DNA of 64,000 bases from Artocarpus heterophyllus (GCA_025403435.1 CM046332.1:7743903-7807902), one strand, 5' to 3'. Counted from the first letter of the stretch, positions 10,131-21,958 are shown. Numbers and translations are program-made. Notes: a model not told the origin generated them from the sequence alone.

Positions 10131-10978
10131 TCGAGAAAAAATCTCCCCGAATCTTTTATTTTCCACCCAAGATTCTAAAGGATAAAGTCTCAGTTTTGAT
10201 TCAAATAACCCAATAGAGATGTTATCTGATCAAAACAAACTTTATCAAGATAATCTCTAAGAAAATAAATCAATTCACAATAATTCTACAAGTTATCTTG
10301 TTCTAATTTGTCCAAAATTAAAACAACCGATAAACAAACAAGAATTATCTGATCGCAATAATTCAACAAGTTTATCTTGAACTAATTTCTTACAAAATTA
10401 ATTCAACCGATAAACAGACATGAATTATTTGATTCTTACAAATTTTAAACCAATCTGATATATCTGACATAAGTCACCAATTATTGGAAAAGCACGCCGT
10501 GTCATTACAGGACTTTGTGAGCTAGCAAAGGGGACCAAAATGGACCTATAAAGTTCAAGCTCATGATAATTATGAAACCCAATATCCCAGAAATACATTT
10601 CACAATTATCAACTCCAACGCTACTCCACTAAAAGCTTGGAGCTGCACTCTCAAACTTTATAGAATTACGAAGCTCGTGTAGCTAAGTCTCCATGACATA
10701 TCATAGTGTATCGCATCCCCATATGATCATCCATAATCGGCTTAAGGACAAGTTCTGTCTTACCTTCCCAATTATTTTTATCTTACGTTCCATTGTCTCA
10801 CCATTAGAGAACTTACCATCCAAAGATAGTATACCATTCGGTTACACCTATGTATCCAAATGGTTGAGCGCTCCAGTTTTCCAATTACAGGACAATGCAT
10901 ATAAGAGGATATCATTACTCCTAAAGAGGAGCTAGGGATTCCATATCTATGAATAACAAGTCTACGCTATCAAGAGTC

Positions 10979-11303
10979 GTGCCTCCAACGTACCGGTATG
11001 CATACCACTATTGAGATGTGGGTGTCACCCTTTGGCACATCAAAAGACACAAGTCGAGACAACGGGCCCACTATTCATCTCAGGATTAAGATACAATACA
11101 AACGACTGTCTCAAGTGAGATGTGGGTGTCACTATTCATCTCAGGTATACAAATGACTGTCTAAAGTGAGATGTGCCTCCAACGTACCGGTATGCATACC
11201 ACTATTGAGATGTGGGTGTCACCCTTTGGCACATCAAAAGACACAAGTCGAGACAACGGGCCCACTATTCATCTCAGGATTAAGATACAATACAAATGAC
11301 TGT
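10979..11303 (-). repeat. Imperfect tandem duplication in copia-A 5' LTR
   Basis: The segment TGCCTCCAACGTACCGG to GACTGTCT occurs at about 10980-11115 and again at 11173-11303. They are joined by a ~55-bp scrambled linker made of short copies of the same region (GTGAGATGTG twice, CTATTCATCTCAGG). No other LTR of the family here has it. Confidence 0.85.
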
Positions 11304-11850
11304 CTAAAGTGAATCGATTTGCCGAGATAGAATTATTAATCCAAATCAATTCACTTTATGTCCCGATCCAACACAACGTCACTTATGACAACGTTCCAAT
11401 GTTTCTATTTAGGGAGTCCAACTCCGATGGTCAAGACAAACCATCTCCCAAAAGGGATATAGACAACATAACAATCTTTACATTAATAAAGTGCCCAACT
11501 TTATTCCCTCGATTGCGGATCATATGTTTTAGACCGTTACCTTAAGAATCGTGTCTTTCGCATAATCAGTCCATCATATGCCCAATTCTTAAGGTTTAGA
11601 CTAACAGTCTCAGACTAGTGTTTGCTTATCATACATTCAACAAATATGAACGTAAAGAGGACAAGATTTGGTATATATAAATGAATAAATTCTTTATTGA
11701 TAAAAATGTCTCCAAAAACGTATTACATTTTTACTCCTTAGGGCATACATGTCTAACATTTACTTGATCTTAAACATTCTTTAAATTGTTAGCCAAAACC
11801 ATAAGAATAGAAACAAATATTCAAACCATCTTGGAAAACATACTTACACG

Positions 11851-11926
11851 TCGGCAGACCGAACTTGAGGGTTCAGCAGGCCAAAGTTTTCCAGCAGGCC
11901 GAAGGTCAAACTTCGTCAGGCCGTCT
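11851..11926 (-). repeat. GC-rich palindrome array, gypsy-2 LTR (U5 side)
   Basis: Four degraded units (TCGGCAGACCGAAC, TTCAGCAGGCCAAA, CCAGCAGGCCGAAG, TTCGTCAGGCCGTC) spaced about 20-22 bp. The plus-strand reading is CAGG. Confidence 0.75.
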
Positions 11927-14342
11927 AAGATAAACAAAAACTTTTCAGAAAACTTAATTTAAATACAAGTTCAATATTTCAACATGCGGAAGACCAAAAT
12001 CTTAAAATGATAAAATAAAATATTAAAACATAGTTCTTGTATTCTTTAAAACTTAACAAATAAATATGTTCTAATAACAAATCATAGCTTAAATCATAAA
12101 ACTTGTTTCTTTGGCGTTCTTCTAGTTTCAATTCATCTTGCTTAGCTCACACGCCTTTCCACACCCTTCGCCTAGTCCACCACCTTCTTACCCTTATCTG
12201 CAACATGACATAAACTAAATAAGCTAAAGCGTAGTAAGTACATTGTAATATCACAACTTAAAACATTTATGAACATCATCATCATCATACATCTTAATAG
12301 TGCACTAGGCACATTCTCATAGGAACATATCTTTCATTACTTTGACCATATTAAAACTTATTTCATTTTATCTTAAGGGCCCAAGTGTTACACCATAATC
12401 ATCATTATAGGTGCGCAGTCATGAGAGGAAAAGGGTAGCTAATCCTAAACCAAACATGACATCATAACATATCATAACATTGGTGTGCAACACTTATTAG
12501 GTGATACATATATATGTAACTTTCATGCTTTGAAATATGACATCATCATACATGCATAACTTTATTATCATCAAAATATTTCATAAGAAAACTTTAAATG
12601 AAACCATCATAAAATCCATCATAGGATAATTATCATTATGCACATAATTTCAAACCTTATAAAACATATGATGTTGCAGGTGAGAATGTACTTACCTTTT
12701 CTTTTTTAGCTAGCTGACTTAACCTTAAATGTACCGGTGACGACGCCGTGGTCTCGATGTGCTCGTTCCTTAGTGTGTTCATGTCATTTATTCATTTAAA
12801 GATACAAAATAAAATTAATACTTATTTTCATAGAATAAAACATCCATTCCATATAACATCACACATACATTCATCTCTTGTAAACATAATTCATAACATG
12901 CATCCATAACCATAATCATCAAAACTATCAACAAAAATATATTTATGACCTCCATGAATAAAAAATTTCATAACTCAACATTCTCATATAATTTAAGTGC
13001 CACACTTGGCAGGAACTAAAATAATACATGAATATATTACCATGATTTTTCATTTATCATAAAAATTTTATTTAGTATCTAAAAACAAGTCTTACATATC
13101 AAAAATGAAATATGCCAGCAATAGTTAGGCAGTGAACTACTTCAAACTTAGGTCCATTTATTTCTTTTCAACATCACAGAAAAATCTACAAAAATTAACA
13201 TATAAAATAGACATATAGAACTCTAACATATCCAAAAATTGGCTTCAACAAAAATCGGATTATGTTAAAACACACATTTGAAATCAGAAATAAAACTAAC
13301 TTAGGTTTGACATGCAGTGAGTAATCTTTAGTAAACATTTTCAAACAATTAAAACACATTAATTTAAACTCTAAAACTCTTACTAACAACTTATTAACAT
13401 ACATCACAATACCACAAAATTATCTCAACACCTATAAAATCATTTAATCACACAAAACATCACATACCCAAAAAGTCCAACCATTTTACTGTTAAAGCAG
13501 TTTCTAGACCTAGTCTTACTAAAAATTCCATAACACATAAAATACTCATCAAATCATTACCAAACTTTCCATGAACATTCTTACCAAGTTTTGTAGCAAA
13601 CAAAGCACGTTTACCCCTTGAAAAAAAATCACATTTTCAAGCATCATAACCAAACAGCAACATTTTTACTGTGAGTGGCAGTGGGTAGAAAATTCATATC
13701 TTAATGTAGAAAAATCGAAATAAGTTGAAACTTGGTAGAAAATTACATAACATATATATGAACATTATACCAAAATCTCAGAGCAAAATAAGATTTCTAG
13801 ACAAAGTTATGGCTGTCGGAGTAAGGATGAAAACATATTTCAGAAATACCAAAAATGGCTCTTACCTCAAAATGAAGCATCTCTAGTTTATCTTTGAATT
13901 TGGCTAGTTGGAAAGTGAGATTTCTTGGTGTTCTTTTAGGTGTTTGCAGCAGGGAAAAATGGAGAAGAAAATGTAGAGAAGAGAGAATGAAAGAGAGGAG
14001 ACGTGAGGTTGAGAGAGAAAAGAACGTTTACGTGAAAAATGAGAATGGTGAGAAAGGAAAGAGATAATCTCTCTTTAATTTCAGAAATTTTTTGATTAAT
14101 TTGAGGCAAGCTTCACATGGAAAGTGGAGAGGATTGAGGGAAAGAAAGGTCAAAGTTCCAATAACGGTTCAAGTTACCATATTTCACTTCTTCAAAATAG
14201 AAAACCATATCAATTACATTCAATCAATCAAGAGTCAATTATTTAATTTCCTAAACTGAGGAAATTAATCCATAAATATGCCAATCAATCATCAATCATT
14301 ATCCAATTATAACCAATCATCATCGTCACATTTTTAGGAGAC

Positions 14343-14492
14343 TTCGGCTGACTGCTCGTATGCAGGCTGTCATCGGCCTGCCGACTGCACAGTTCAGCCT
14401 GCCAATTCCATGAAGTCCGGCCTGCCGATGGTTTCCCTTAGCCTGTCGATTGTTGAGGGGCAATTCAGCCCTAAAGGTTCGGCCTACCGAAC
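14343..14492 (-). repeat. GC-rich palindrome array, gypsy-2 LTR (U3 side)
   Basis: About five units including TCGGCCTGCCGA and TTCGGCCTACCGAA, mostly 21-23 bp apart. The orientation (CCTG on the plus strand) is opposite to the U5-side array. Confidence 0.8.
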
Positions 14493-14719
14493 TGTCCTCA
14501 CATACAAGGATACATCATATCATAATGAATCATAAACAAAGATACAATGTAATGAACACTTGAGCACATCAATTCCACGTGATCGTCACCTATCATAACA
14601 CTTAGAATAAATAGTTAGTAATATAAAATCATAAATCATAACATATATCAATAAGAAAATTACTTAACGTCGTTACTAACTTAACATATTCTGTTACATA
14701 AAAATAGGTGGGTGTTACA

Positions 14720-15772
14720 TGTACTCAGCGCTCGATATTGAGGGACGCTACGCTAGAAATGCTACAGCTGTTGTCCTTGTGCTGGGTATGATAATTACAG
14801 AGGAGAGAACTAAGGGAACTACAACTGCAAAAATTGCTAAGGCGAAGGTAGGATCAGAGGCTGAGGTTGACGACTGGCACCTTCTCCGGTCTTAGGTCCT
14901 AGACAGGCACGCCTGATCGGGCAATTCCTCTTGATGTGTCCTGGCTACTGGCAATAATGACAATGAAAGATGTAGGGATTGCTGCACCCACTGCTAGATG
15001 AACTGCTGCTACCACTGTTCACGCCACACTGCTTGTTCTTTCCTGGAGCTGGACAACTACTGGTGCTCTTTCTACTGCTCCACTGTGGCCATCCTGATGT
15101 CTTTGCTCGATCCTCACAATACTGCGCATAATCATTTTCCACTGATATTGTGGACGATGCAAGCTCTCCAAAACTTTTGATTCGTAGAGCAACCACCTGT
15201 CGCCGAATAGGAGTCTTGAGTCCTTCCTGAAACTTTATACATTTTTCACGCTTCGATGCCACTACTGATGGAACAAACCTGGCCAACTCATTAAACCTTG
15301 CCTCGTACTCACGAATGGACAAGTCACCCTTCTACAACCTATAGAACTCAGCCACCTTCTGGTCCCTATACCCCTACAAAAAATATCGGTCATAGAATAG
15401 CTCCTCGAATCTGTCCCAATTGATGTTCCCATTGTGTTCCAAATGCTGAGCTTGCTTCCACCAAGTATTAGTGCTACCCTCGAACTTATATGCAGTAAAT
15501 TCCACACGATACTCATCTGACACACTAAGGGTATCTAAATGCTTCACGATCGAGTCTAGCCAATATTCTGCCAATTATGGGACCCCATTTCCATCAAAAG
15601 TTAGTATAGATGCACGCTGGAATTCCTTAAAATATGTATGTTGATGACTAACATCAGATTCCTCCGATATGGCCCTAGCTGCCATCTGCCAGAATGTAGC
15701 AAACATAGACCTCATCATACCCTCATTGTTTCCAAACTTGACATCAGCTGTCGAACGACATCTAGGTGCCAT
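14720..15772 (-). pseudogene. gypsy-1 gag, with interrupted Gln-rich C-terminal linker
   Basis: Minus strand from the ATG at 15772 (MAPRCRST). The capsid core carries FDGNG near residue 60, IVKHLDTL, STNTWWKQAQHLEH, WDRFEELFYDRYF, and the SIREYEARFNELARFVPSVV and CIKFQEGLK segments of plant gypsy gag. A zinc knuckle CHYCQ*PGHIKRNC is complete apart from an internal TAG. Beyond it, at 14727-14870, is a Gln/Pro-rich linker with seven in-frame TAG codons at positions mostly corresponding to Gln. Further stops lie near 15565 (TAA) and 15330. The frame is cut at 14720 by gypsy-2 and continues at 287. Confidence 0.88.
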
Positions 15773-15861
15773 TCTCTCAATTCTAAAAACAAAATTGGAC
15801 TGCCAATGGTATTTCATTGTCATACTTATCTGTGCACAATTCCCAAGGTTCATAACCTTGA

Positions 15862-15873
15862 GCTCTGATACCA
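15862..15873 (-). promoter_or_regulatory. gypsy-1 primer binding site
   Basis: Minus strand TGGTATCAGAGC, four bases from the LTR end at 15877; complementary to initiator-Met tRNA. Confidence 0.88.
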
Positions 15874-17024
15874 TTCTGTCATGCCAAGTGGTAGATTATT
15901 TAAGTTAATTAAATGAAAATTTAAATAGAAACATGAGTTTAAAAGGGTTAAATTAAATATAAAAATATGAGAGTTTCAAAACCTTTTTGTAAAAAGAATT
16001 CATAATCATTAAACAGATAAAATCATTGAGGCAAACCTTAAGTAAGAAATAAAATAATAAATGTTGCGAGTATGGGTCCCACTGACCCACAACTTGTGCA
16101 CACACATAGTACTGACAATATAGTAATACAACCACAGTTCAAGTAAGGAAAAAGTTAAATGTTACACGCCTTGATATTATAATTTAAACAACCTACTAGG
16201 TCCTTTTACTGCTCCTGAGTCTTGTCTGAAGAATCCTCCCTGAACCTAAGCAGAAATCCACCTAGAGTGGGAAAAATTTAAAAATAAGTAAAACGTGAGC
16301 GAAATGCTCAATAAGACTATATTTTAAGAAACATTTAATCTTAAAAGAAAATACCATTAATTGGGAATTCCTTACATAAAGGATTAATTAAATAAGGCTA
16401 AATAAAACCAATCTTACCCAAAACAGTTTATTTGGTTGACCAGAGAAATCGTCATTTTCTTTTCCTAGGCAAACCATATGAATAACACCACCGTAGTGGT
16501 CCAGCTGGGTTTCGGGACCTGCCCCCAAGGTCGTGCACTATACGATCCGATCTCTGTTATTGCATCATGCCCTTATATTCATTTCTATTATTATTCAAAA
16601 TCCATTTGCCATATGTTTTCATTAATATTCATTATGAAGTTTATCTCAGTCCACTATTTATAAAAATTAATCGATAAAATTCCCTTTTCAATCAACTGTT
16701 GAAAACATTCTGATAAAAACCATTTTTAAGGCCAAATCATTTGAAAATAGGTTACCAAAGAAAGGGTAGAAGTCCTACCTCGATACTCATGCTGGTGCCC
16801 CACACCGTAATACCAGTCAGCTACACGTTAGCTCTGCAGAACCACGAATGACCCTAATTACAAACTAGGTCTATCAGTATCTAATCTATGATATTCTACG
16901 TTGCTAAACCATTTCATGATGTCCTAGTGCACCATTTGTATCTTTAAATTCATTTTATCAAGTTGGGATTTCAATTGGGGTTCACAACAGAGAAAACGAA
17001 TGAAAATCACAAAATCTGCCACAG

Positions 17025-17158
17025 TTTAGCCGGCTTGTCGGTCTCACACAGTTTGGCCAGTCGAACAACACAGTTCGGTCTGCCGGAGTACAAGTCCTGT
17101 CGGCCGAACATTTTCAAGGTTTGGCCTGCCGGACAAATGAATCTGGCCTGCCGATTTG
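17025..17158 (-). repeat. GC-rich palindrome array in gypsy-1 LTR
   Basis: Six degenerate units (TCGGTCTGCCGGAG, TTTGGCCTGCCGGA, TCTGGCCTGCCGAT and others) spaced 21-25 bp. The homologous array in gypsy-6 is at 48047-48200. Confidence 0.78.
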
Positions 17159-17633
17159 AAAAATTTTCAAGAATTTCAGGCACAGGTTTTGGGTCTCCCA
17201 AACCCCAAATCTTGATTTCAACCTATTTTTCTCAGTTCTCAGGCATGGAAAACAATCATAGATGATAGAAAAACATAATAGGACACTTTTGAACCAATTT
17301 AAACAAGATTTCCACAATAATTTTGAAAAATCCCAAAATTAGAGAAAAATGAGGAAAAATGAAAAATCTTGAATCCAATCCATTTTTCTTCATACAAAGC
17401 TTAGATCCTAGTTGTTCTAAGTTCCTTTAACTCAAATCAAGTTTTCCCTAAGCTCAATCAAGCTTAGATTTCAAAAATGCATGAAAAATTGAAAATTTGA
17501 AAAAGTTTAGAAATTTCAAACTAACCTTAAATCCAAACTTCAAATCACGTTTTTGGTTAGTCAATCATGCTCTCGAGCTTTCAATCCACCAAAACCCGAA
17601 GCTTGAGCTTGATTTGATTCAAAAATTTTGGGA

Positions 17634-17740
17634 GAAATAGAGAGAGAGAGAGAGACAAAGTGAGAGTGAGAGAGGAGCGCATGGGAGAGGAGAGAGAGAG
17701 CAAGTGAGTCAAAGAGAGGGAGAGGAAATAGAATAAAACA
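17634..17740 (-). repeat. GA-rich tract in gypsy-1 LTR
   Basis: AGAGAGAGAGAGAG with interruptions; on the sense strand a CT-rich patch, as at 47480-47575 in gypsy-6. Comparable patches lie in the gypsy-2 and gypsy-4 LTRs (13960-14070, 36330-36430). It probably marks the transcribed leader. Confidence 0.7.
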
Positions 17741-18006
17741 GTGGGCACTTTTACTGTACGAAAACTATGTGCTGCCCATGGTTTTATAAAACAGAATATA
17801 TTTGACATTTTACCAATTGTTGTGTCCCAAAGTTTCAAAATGACATTTAAAATAATTAAAAACAATTTGAAATCATTAAAATAACCAAAACAACTTTAAA
17901 CCCAAAATTTCATTAAATGATCAAATTAAGTTTAAAATATTCATCATGGCACACTAATCCACCATTTTACATTCTAATATCATTAAATTAATTTTGAGGC
18001 ATTATA

Positions 18007-18689
18007 GTTTCACTCACTAGAGTACTCACTCTAAGCTTCTCAAATGATTTAAATAAATAAGAAAAATCACCCCTATTTATAGTGGTCAAATTTAGGGCTA
18101 AACCTTATCAGATTAGGCCTCAAAATTCAAGTCTAGATCAACTTTTTATGAAAAATGTGTCAAAAATGTGTGAATGTGGTTGACACATCTAGAGTCATGC
18201 CTCCAACATACCTGTTTACGTACCATTATTAAATTAGGATGTCATCCTTTAGTACATCAAAAGATATAAGTCAAAAATATGGGGCCATTTGTCATTTCAG
18301 GATTAAGACATGACACATATGATTGTCTAAAGTGAATTGATTTTAACAAATGGAATTATTAACCAAATCAACTCAACTTTTTGTCTCGGTCTAATACATC
18401 ATCACCTATGATAATGTACCAATGTTTCTACTCGCGAAGTCCCACTCTGATGACTAAGACAAGCCATTTTTTGTTAACGATGTGGACAACATAACAATCT
18501 TAACATGAATAAAGCGCCCAACTTTATTCCCTCGATTATGGATCTTATAATTTAGACCATCACCTTTAAGATTCATGTCTTCTATATAATTTGTCCATTA
18601 TGTGCATGATTCTTAAAGGTTTAGACTAACAGTCATGGACTTTTGTTTGCTTATCATACATTCAACATAAGTGGACATAAAAAGGACAA
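18007..18689 (-). repeat. Degraded copia-A-family LTR fragment (copia-G)
   Basis: Similar in order to copia-A 5' LTR segments near 9862-10050 and 10970-11655, with the middle missing and many substitutions. The left end is cut exactly at the gypsy-1 LTR, suggesting gypsy-1 inserted into it. The right end meets, without an LTR terminus, a copia pol relic in the opposite orientation. No coding content. Confidence 0.75.
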
Positions 18690-19350
18690 CATTGTCTGAA
18701 GCATGAAGAAGTTAAAAGTTCTAAATCTCAAGAGTGGATTGATGCCTTAATGAGGAGATAAAGTTCATGAAGGATAATGATGTTTGAGATCTTGTCCCAT
18801 TGCCTAAAGCAAAGAAACCTATTGGTTGCAAGTAGATATTTAAGACTAGGAGGGATTCGAAAGGCAATGTGAAGAGGTACAAGGCACGTCTTGTCACTAA
18901 AGGCTTTACACAAAAAGAATGCATTGATTATAAAGAGACTTTCTATCTGGTTTCTTTGAAAGATTCTTTTAGGACTATAATAGCATTAGTGGCATGTTTT
19001 GACCTTGAGCTTCATCATATGGATGTAAAGACTGTGTTTTTTAATGGCGACATTGATGAAACAATCTATATGGTGCAACTAGAAAACTTTGTGTTGGGAG
19101 ATGCAAAGAAGATAATATTAAAAATTTCATCAGGCCATCATTTCGTTCGATTTTGAGATGAATGTGGTTGATGATTGTATATTCTGCAAGTTTAGTGAGA
19201 GTACGTGTATTTTTTTTGTTTTATATGTCAATGGCATTTTGCTTGCCAACAGCGATATAAGCCCATTGCACGAAACCAAGAGAAATCTATCATATAAATT
19301 TGAGATGAAGGATTTTAGTAATGCCTCTTTTATGTTTGGTTTATGGATAA
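18690..19350 (+). pseudogene. copia-B reverse transcriptase relic, left part
   Basis: Plus-strand fragments of a different Ty1/copia lineage: SQEWIDAL, PIGCK, RYKARLVTKGFTQKE, ELHHMDVKTVFFNGDIDE, IYMVQLENFV, CIFCKFSES, and finally KFEMKDFSNASFMFG. About 25 residues around the usual KKSIYGLKQA segment are deleted near 19120. The catalytic YVDD is YVNG, losing both Asp residues. Frameshifts and stops are frequent. The right end at 19350 is the insertion point of gypsy-3, and the sequence continues at 29667 (IHQGCSRDF). Confidence 0.85.
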
Positions 19351-21958
19351 TGTTGAGAATTGTCCTCGCTTGCATCATCATAACTAAGTGAGTTTATGCC
19401 CACTAAGTAAAAGCATGAATGACTATGCCATAAATGATCCCATTTAAGTCATGCTTTTCTTCCCTTTGGAGGCTGATATTGTACCTGTTTTGCATAAAAC
19501 ATAACATGGCACATGATTTTTCTTTAGGGCTTCCTATAACAGGTAGGTTTCCTTCTATCAATTCCTTTGGACCATTAATACTGAAATGTGGCTTCCCATA
19601 CTGGAAGTTCCTATCAAGATAGTCTCCATCGAGATAATAATAAGATCCATAAATCTTTATCAAGGTGACATGTCTATACTATAAGCCTCTAAGGAGACAA
19701 AATAGTGGAGCTGCCTCCATCGAGACTAACTCCATTAAATTTACCATCCCATCATAAATCGCCCATAAAACGTCATAAAACTTCTTCCTGTATGCTTCAA
19801 CTTTTAAATAACACTTTGGATACAATGTCTTTAACATATAATGCATGCTTGCATAATGCTCAAAATCAAAACATGCTTATGTTACTTATGCTCCATAAAG
19901 TGATAACCATACATACAAACAGGTACAACATTTATGCTGATGTAGGTGAAACTCTACTTACCTCGTATTATAGAGTAATGTAATTTATTGCCAGGGTTGT
20001 TCTCTTCAGATTCGGTGCCCAATCCTTCTGAAAATAAGTGTTTGTATTTCGTTATAACCGATTAAACATATACTAGTTACTTAAGTGTTAAGGATCTCAT
20101 TTCAAGTTTGAAATCAAACTTAAACAAAAGAAAGACTAAGTCCCCACAAATATGTCATTTATAATCATATAGTTTCCTCAATAAATCCACTATTCCACAA
20201 CCACATTAAATTGGAAGAAAGATGATGAAAACTAGAATTAAAAGTTCTACTTTTAAACCTCTTAACACTTCCATGTATTTCCTTAAAAAAAAATAAAGAA
20301 CTTAGCCTATAAAAATACTATTAAGAATAGCAATCTTAGTAAAACTTGTAAATTCATGTAATGTAGGGAATGAAATACCAAACTTAATCTTAAAATTCCC
20401 TTAAAGAATCAAAAAATAAGAACATTGGTAACATGACAAAACTAAGTAGTTTTAAAGGAAAAAGTGGATTTTTGGATTGTAAATGGTTCAAAACTTTTTC
20501 TAAGAATTTGCGCAACATTTCCCTTAATTTTTGACACTCTTCGAAGCTCTAAATTCATCAAAACAACCTACAAACAAAAACAAAACTCTAGGGTATTCAC
20601 AAGACAACAAATTAACTCCAAATTTTTTAAATTCACATAATTCCAAAACTTTTCATTCCAACAACCAAATCCCTTTTTATTACTTCATTTTTCTATGTCC
20701 CAAAGTCTATTTAGACAACCAAAGAAAGAAACCTAAAAATAGTTCACAAATTCTCACATTAGTGATGCAACTTAAACTCTTCACTTCCATTTTCACTTTT
20801 CCCACTTCAAAAGGATGAAACCAAGGCTTATGGTCATTCTAAACACTTAAATAAGTGTTAGAATAGTCAAAAAGAATCGGATTGTAGGTTTATCCCCTGT
20901 CTTAAAAGATTAAAACTCAAAACCATAAAATCAAGCTTTCCTTTACTAGTTTTGGTTTTTCTCTCTTTTCTCCACTCAAACCTTCACCAAAACACCTGAA
21001 GATGGGTTTATCTTGTTGGACCCTAGTTAGAGTTGGAGTATTTCTGTATAGAAGAGTTGAACTTAAGAGAAAATGAGCTGAAATGAGCTCACCCACTTGT
21101 ATAATTCCTTTTAAAGTACCAACACACACCTTAACTTACATAACACTTAAGTACTCTCTTTTGAGCTTGATTAGTGTCCCTCTTTGAAGCCTACACATCA
21201 GTCATTTAGTGTCTAAAACACTTTTACAGAACCCTAATTAATAGCTAAATCATAGCCACTCATTTAGCTTACTAACTTAGGTATACTCACTCATACCAAT
21301 TTTTGATACACCGAAAATATTGCTTTCTTAATTTTGATAGTTTTTCACCAAATCTAAACCAAAATTTCTAAATTTCTTTCAAATATATTAAAAGATTAGA
21401 TAACATGATTCCTTACTTAATGCCCAACTTGTTGAAACCCTAATTGAGTTTGTAAACTTGAAAACCGAAAGGGTCACTTATTTAGGGTTTCAAGGTAAAC
21501 TTATCACTAAAACACATATCATCCTCTTATAAGAAAATTTGTATCATTCTTAATAACATTCTATGAGATTCCTTACTTGTTATAAAGTCTCTTTTAATTA
21601 TTATTCCAAACTCATTCATAACTTCACTTTACATAAGATGGCATTTTCAGCATAAATAACCTTAAAACCATCATTGAACTCCTAATTTCAACTCATCCAC
21701 TATAAATGTATATCAAAACACCATTAGAATTTACTTTTCTATTTTTTTTCTAAACCAGATCCATCGTTAGGAAATCCCAACCCATTTAGCTATACATTCA
21801 AATGAAATTGTATGAAATGTACTTTTTAAAATGAAATACGCTATTAATATAATCAAACACATCTCAAATGATTATGAAATGTTATATAATGCAATTAATG
21901 TCATGAAATCATACAATGCATTGGGCAATAAAGTATGTGAAAATACTGGGTATCGCCA
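19351..21958 (-). repeat. gypsy-3 3' LTR, truncated
   Basis: Aligns with 27053-29666 from AACTAAGTGAG onward. The segment equivalent to 26687-27052 is absent. AT-rich, no coding frame of note. The end at 21958 (GGGTATCGCCA) is a mutated LTR terminus and is followed by the pyrimidine-rich complement of the polypurine tract. Confidence 0.85.

Larger units (their letters stand above)
2027..11758 (-). mobile_element. copia-A: complete Ty1/copia element with both LTRs
   Basis: The element is bounded by TGTTGG...CTAACA and a perfect 5-bp duplication TTTAC at 2022-2026 and 11759-11763. Its length is 9732 bp. Minus-strand order is 5' LTR (9540-11758), primer site, a 1.6-kb leader, gag-protease-integrase-RT-RNase H (7899 to 3952), polypurine tract, 3' LTR (2027-3937). 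The LTRs differ in length (2219 against 1911 bp) because the 5' copy has an internal duplication and the 3' copy a deletion. The order protease-integrase-RT identifies Ty1/copia. Confidence 0.95.
9540..11758 (-). repeat. copia-A 5' LTR (2219 bp)
   Basis: Same boundaries as 2027-3937. It retains TATA and CCAAT (9945-9960) and three palindrome units (10071-10130). It is longer than the other LTRs because of a tandem duplication at 10979-11303. Confidence 0.93.
288..14719 (-). mobile_element. gypsy-2: Ty3/gypsy element, pol deleted, host of copia-A
   Basis: Both ends carry the family termini: TATAACGCC at 288 (TG start mutated to TA) and GGTGTTACA ending at 14719. They are flanked by the 5-bp duplication TGTAC (283-287, 14720-14724). 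Minus-strand order is 5' LTR (about 3.05 kb once copia-A is removed), primer site, gag, and then a scar where protease, RT, RNase H, integrase and most of the 3' LTR are missing. Only 253 bp of 3' LTR remain (288-540). Relatives in the window are gypsy-4 and gypsy-5. Confidence 0.88.
11764..14719 (-). repeat. gypsy-2 5' LTR, remaining 2956 bp
   Basis: Colinear with gypsy-4 34116-36749 and with gypsy-5 37990-40428. AT-rich and without coding potential. It contains palindrome arrays near both ends, a GA-rich tract (13960-14070; pyrimidine-rich in the sense direction) and ends GGTGTTACA at 14719. Confidence 0.9.
1..18006 (-). mobile_element. gypsy-1: Ty3/gypsy chromovirus-family element, interrupted, left part outside window
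   Basis: The element occupies 1-287 and 14720-18006; the gap is the inserted gypsy-2. Read on the minus strand, it has a 5' LTR (15877-18006), an initiator-Met primer site, gag, and the start of the protease running off the window at base 1. The two halves join in frame in the Gln-rich gag-protease linker, as shown by comparison with the plus-strand relative gypsy-6 (47257 onward). The 5-bp sequence TGTAC occurs at 283-287 and again at 14720-14724, as expected for the target duplication of gypsy-2. No chromodomain is visible in this copy because pol lies to the left; the family assignment comes from gypsy-6. Confidence 0.9.
15877..18006 (-). repeat. gypsy-1 5' LTR (about 2.13 kb)
   Basis: The reverse complement aligns with gypsy-6 47257-49358 along its whole length, including GGTCAACC, AGGTAGGACTTCTACCC and the GA/CT tract. 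About 20 bp present at the gypsy-6 LTR end (CCCCGGGGCT region) are missing here. The outer end is degraded (CATTATA where GTTACA is expected). No coding content. Confidence 0.9.

Noticed and set aside
17581..17865. Ser/Leu-rich membrane-like protein from the GA tract
   Set aside because: Low-complexity translation of the CT-rich LTR patch; not conserved in gypsy-6.
20531..20818. Possible host gene in the 20-21.5 kb stretch
   Set aside because: The same sequence, without the open frame, occurs in the second gypsy-3 LTR (28205-28560); it is LTR.
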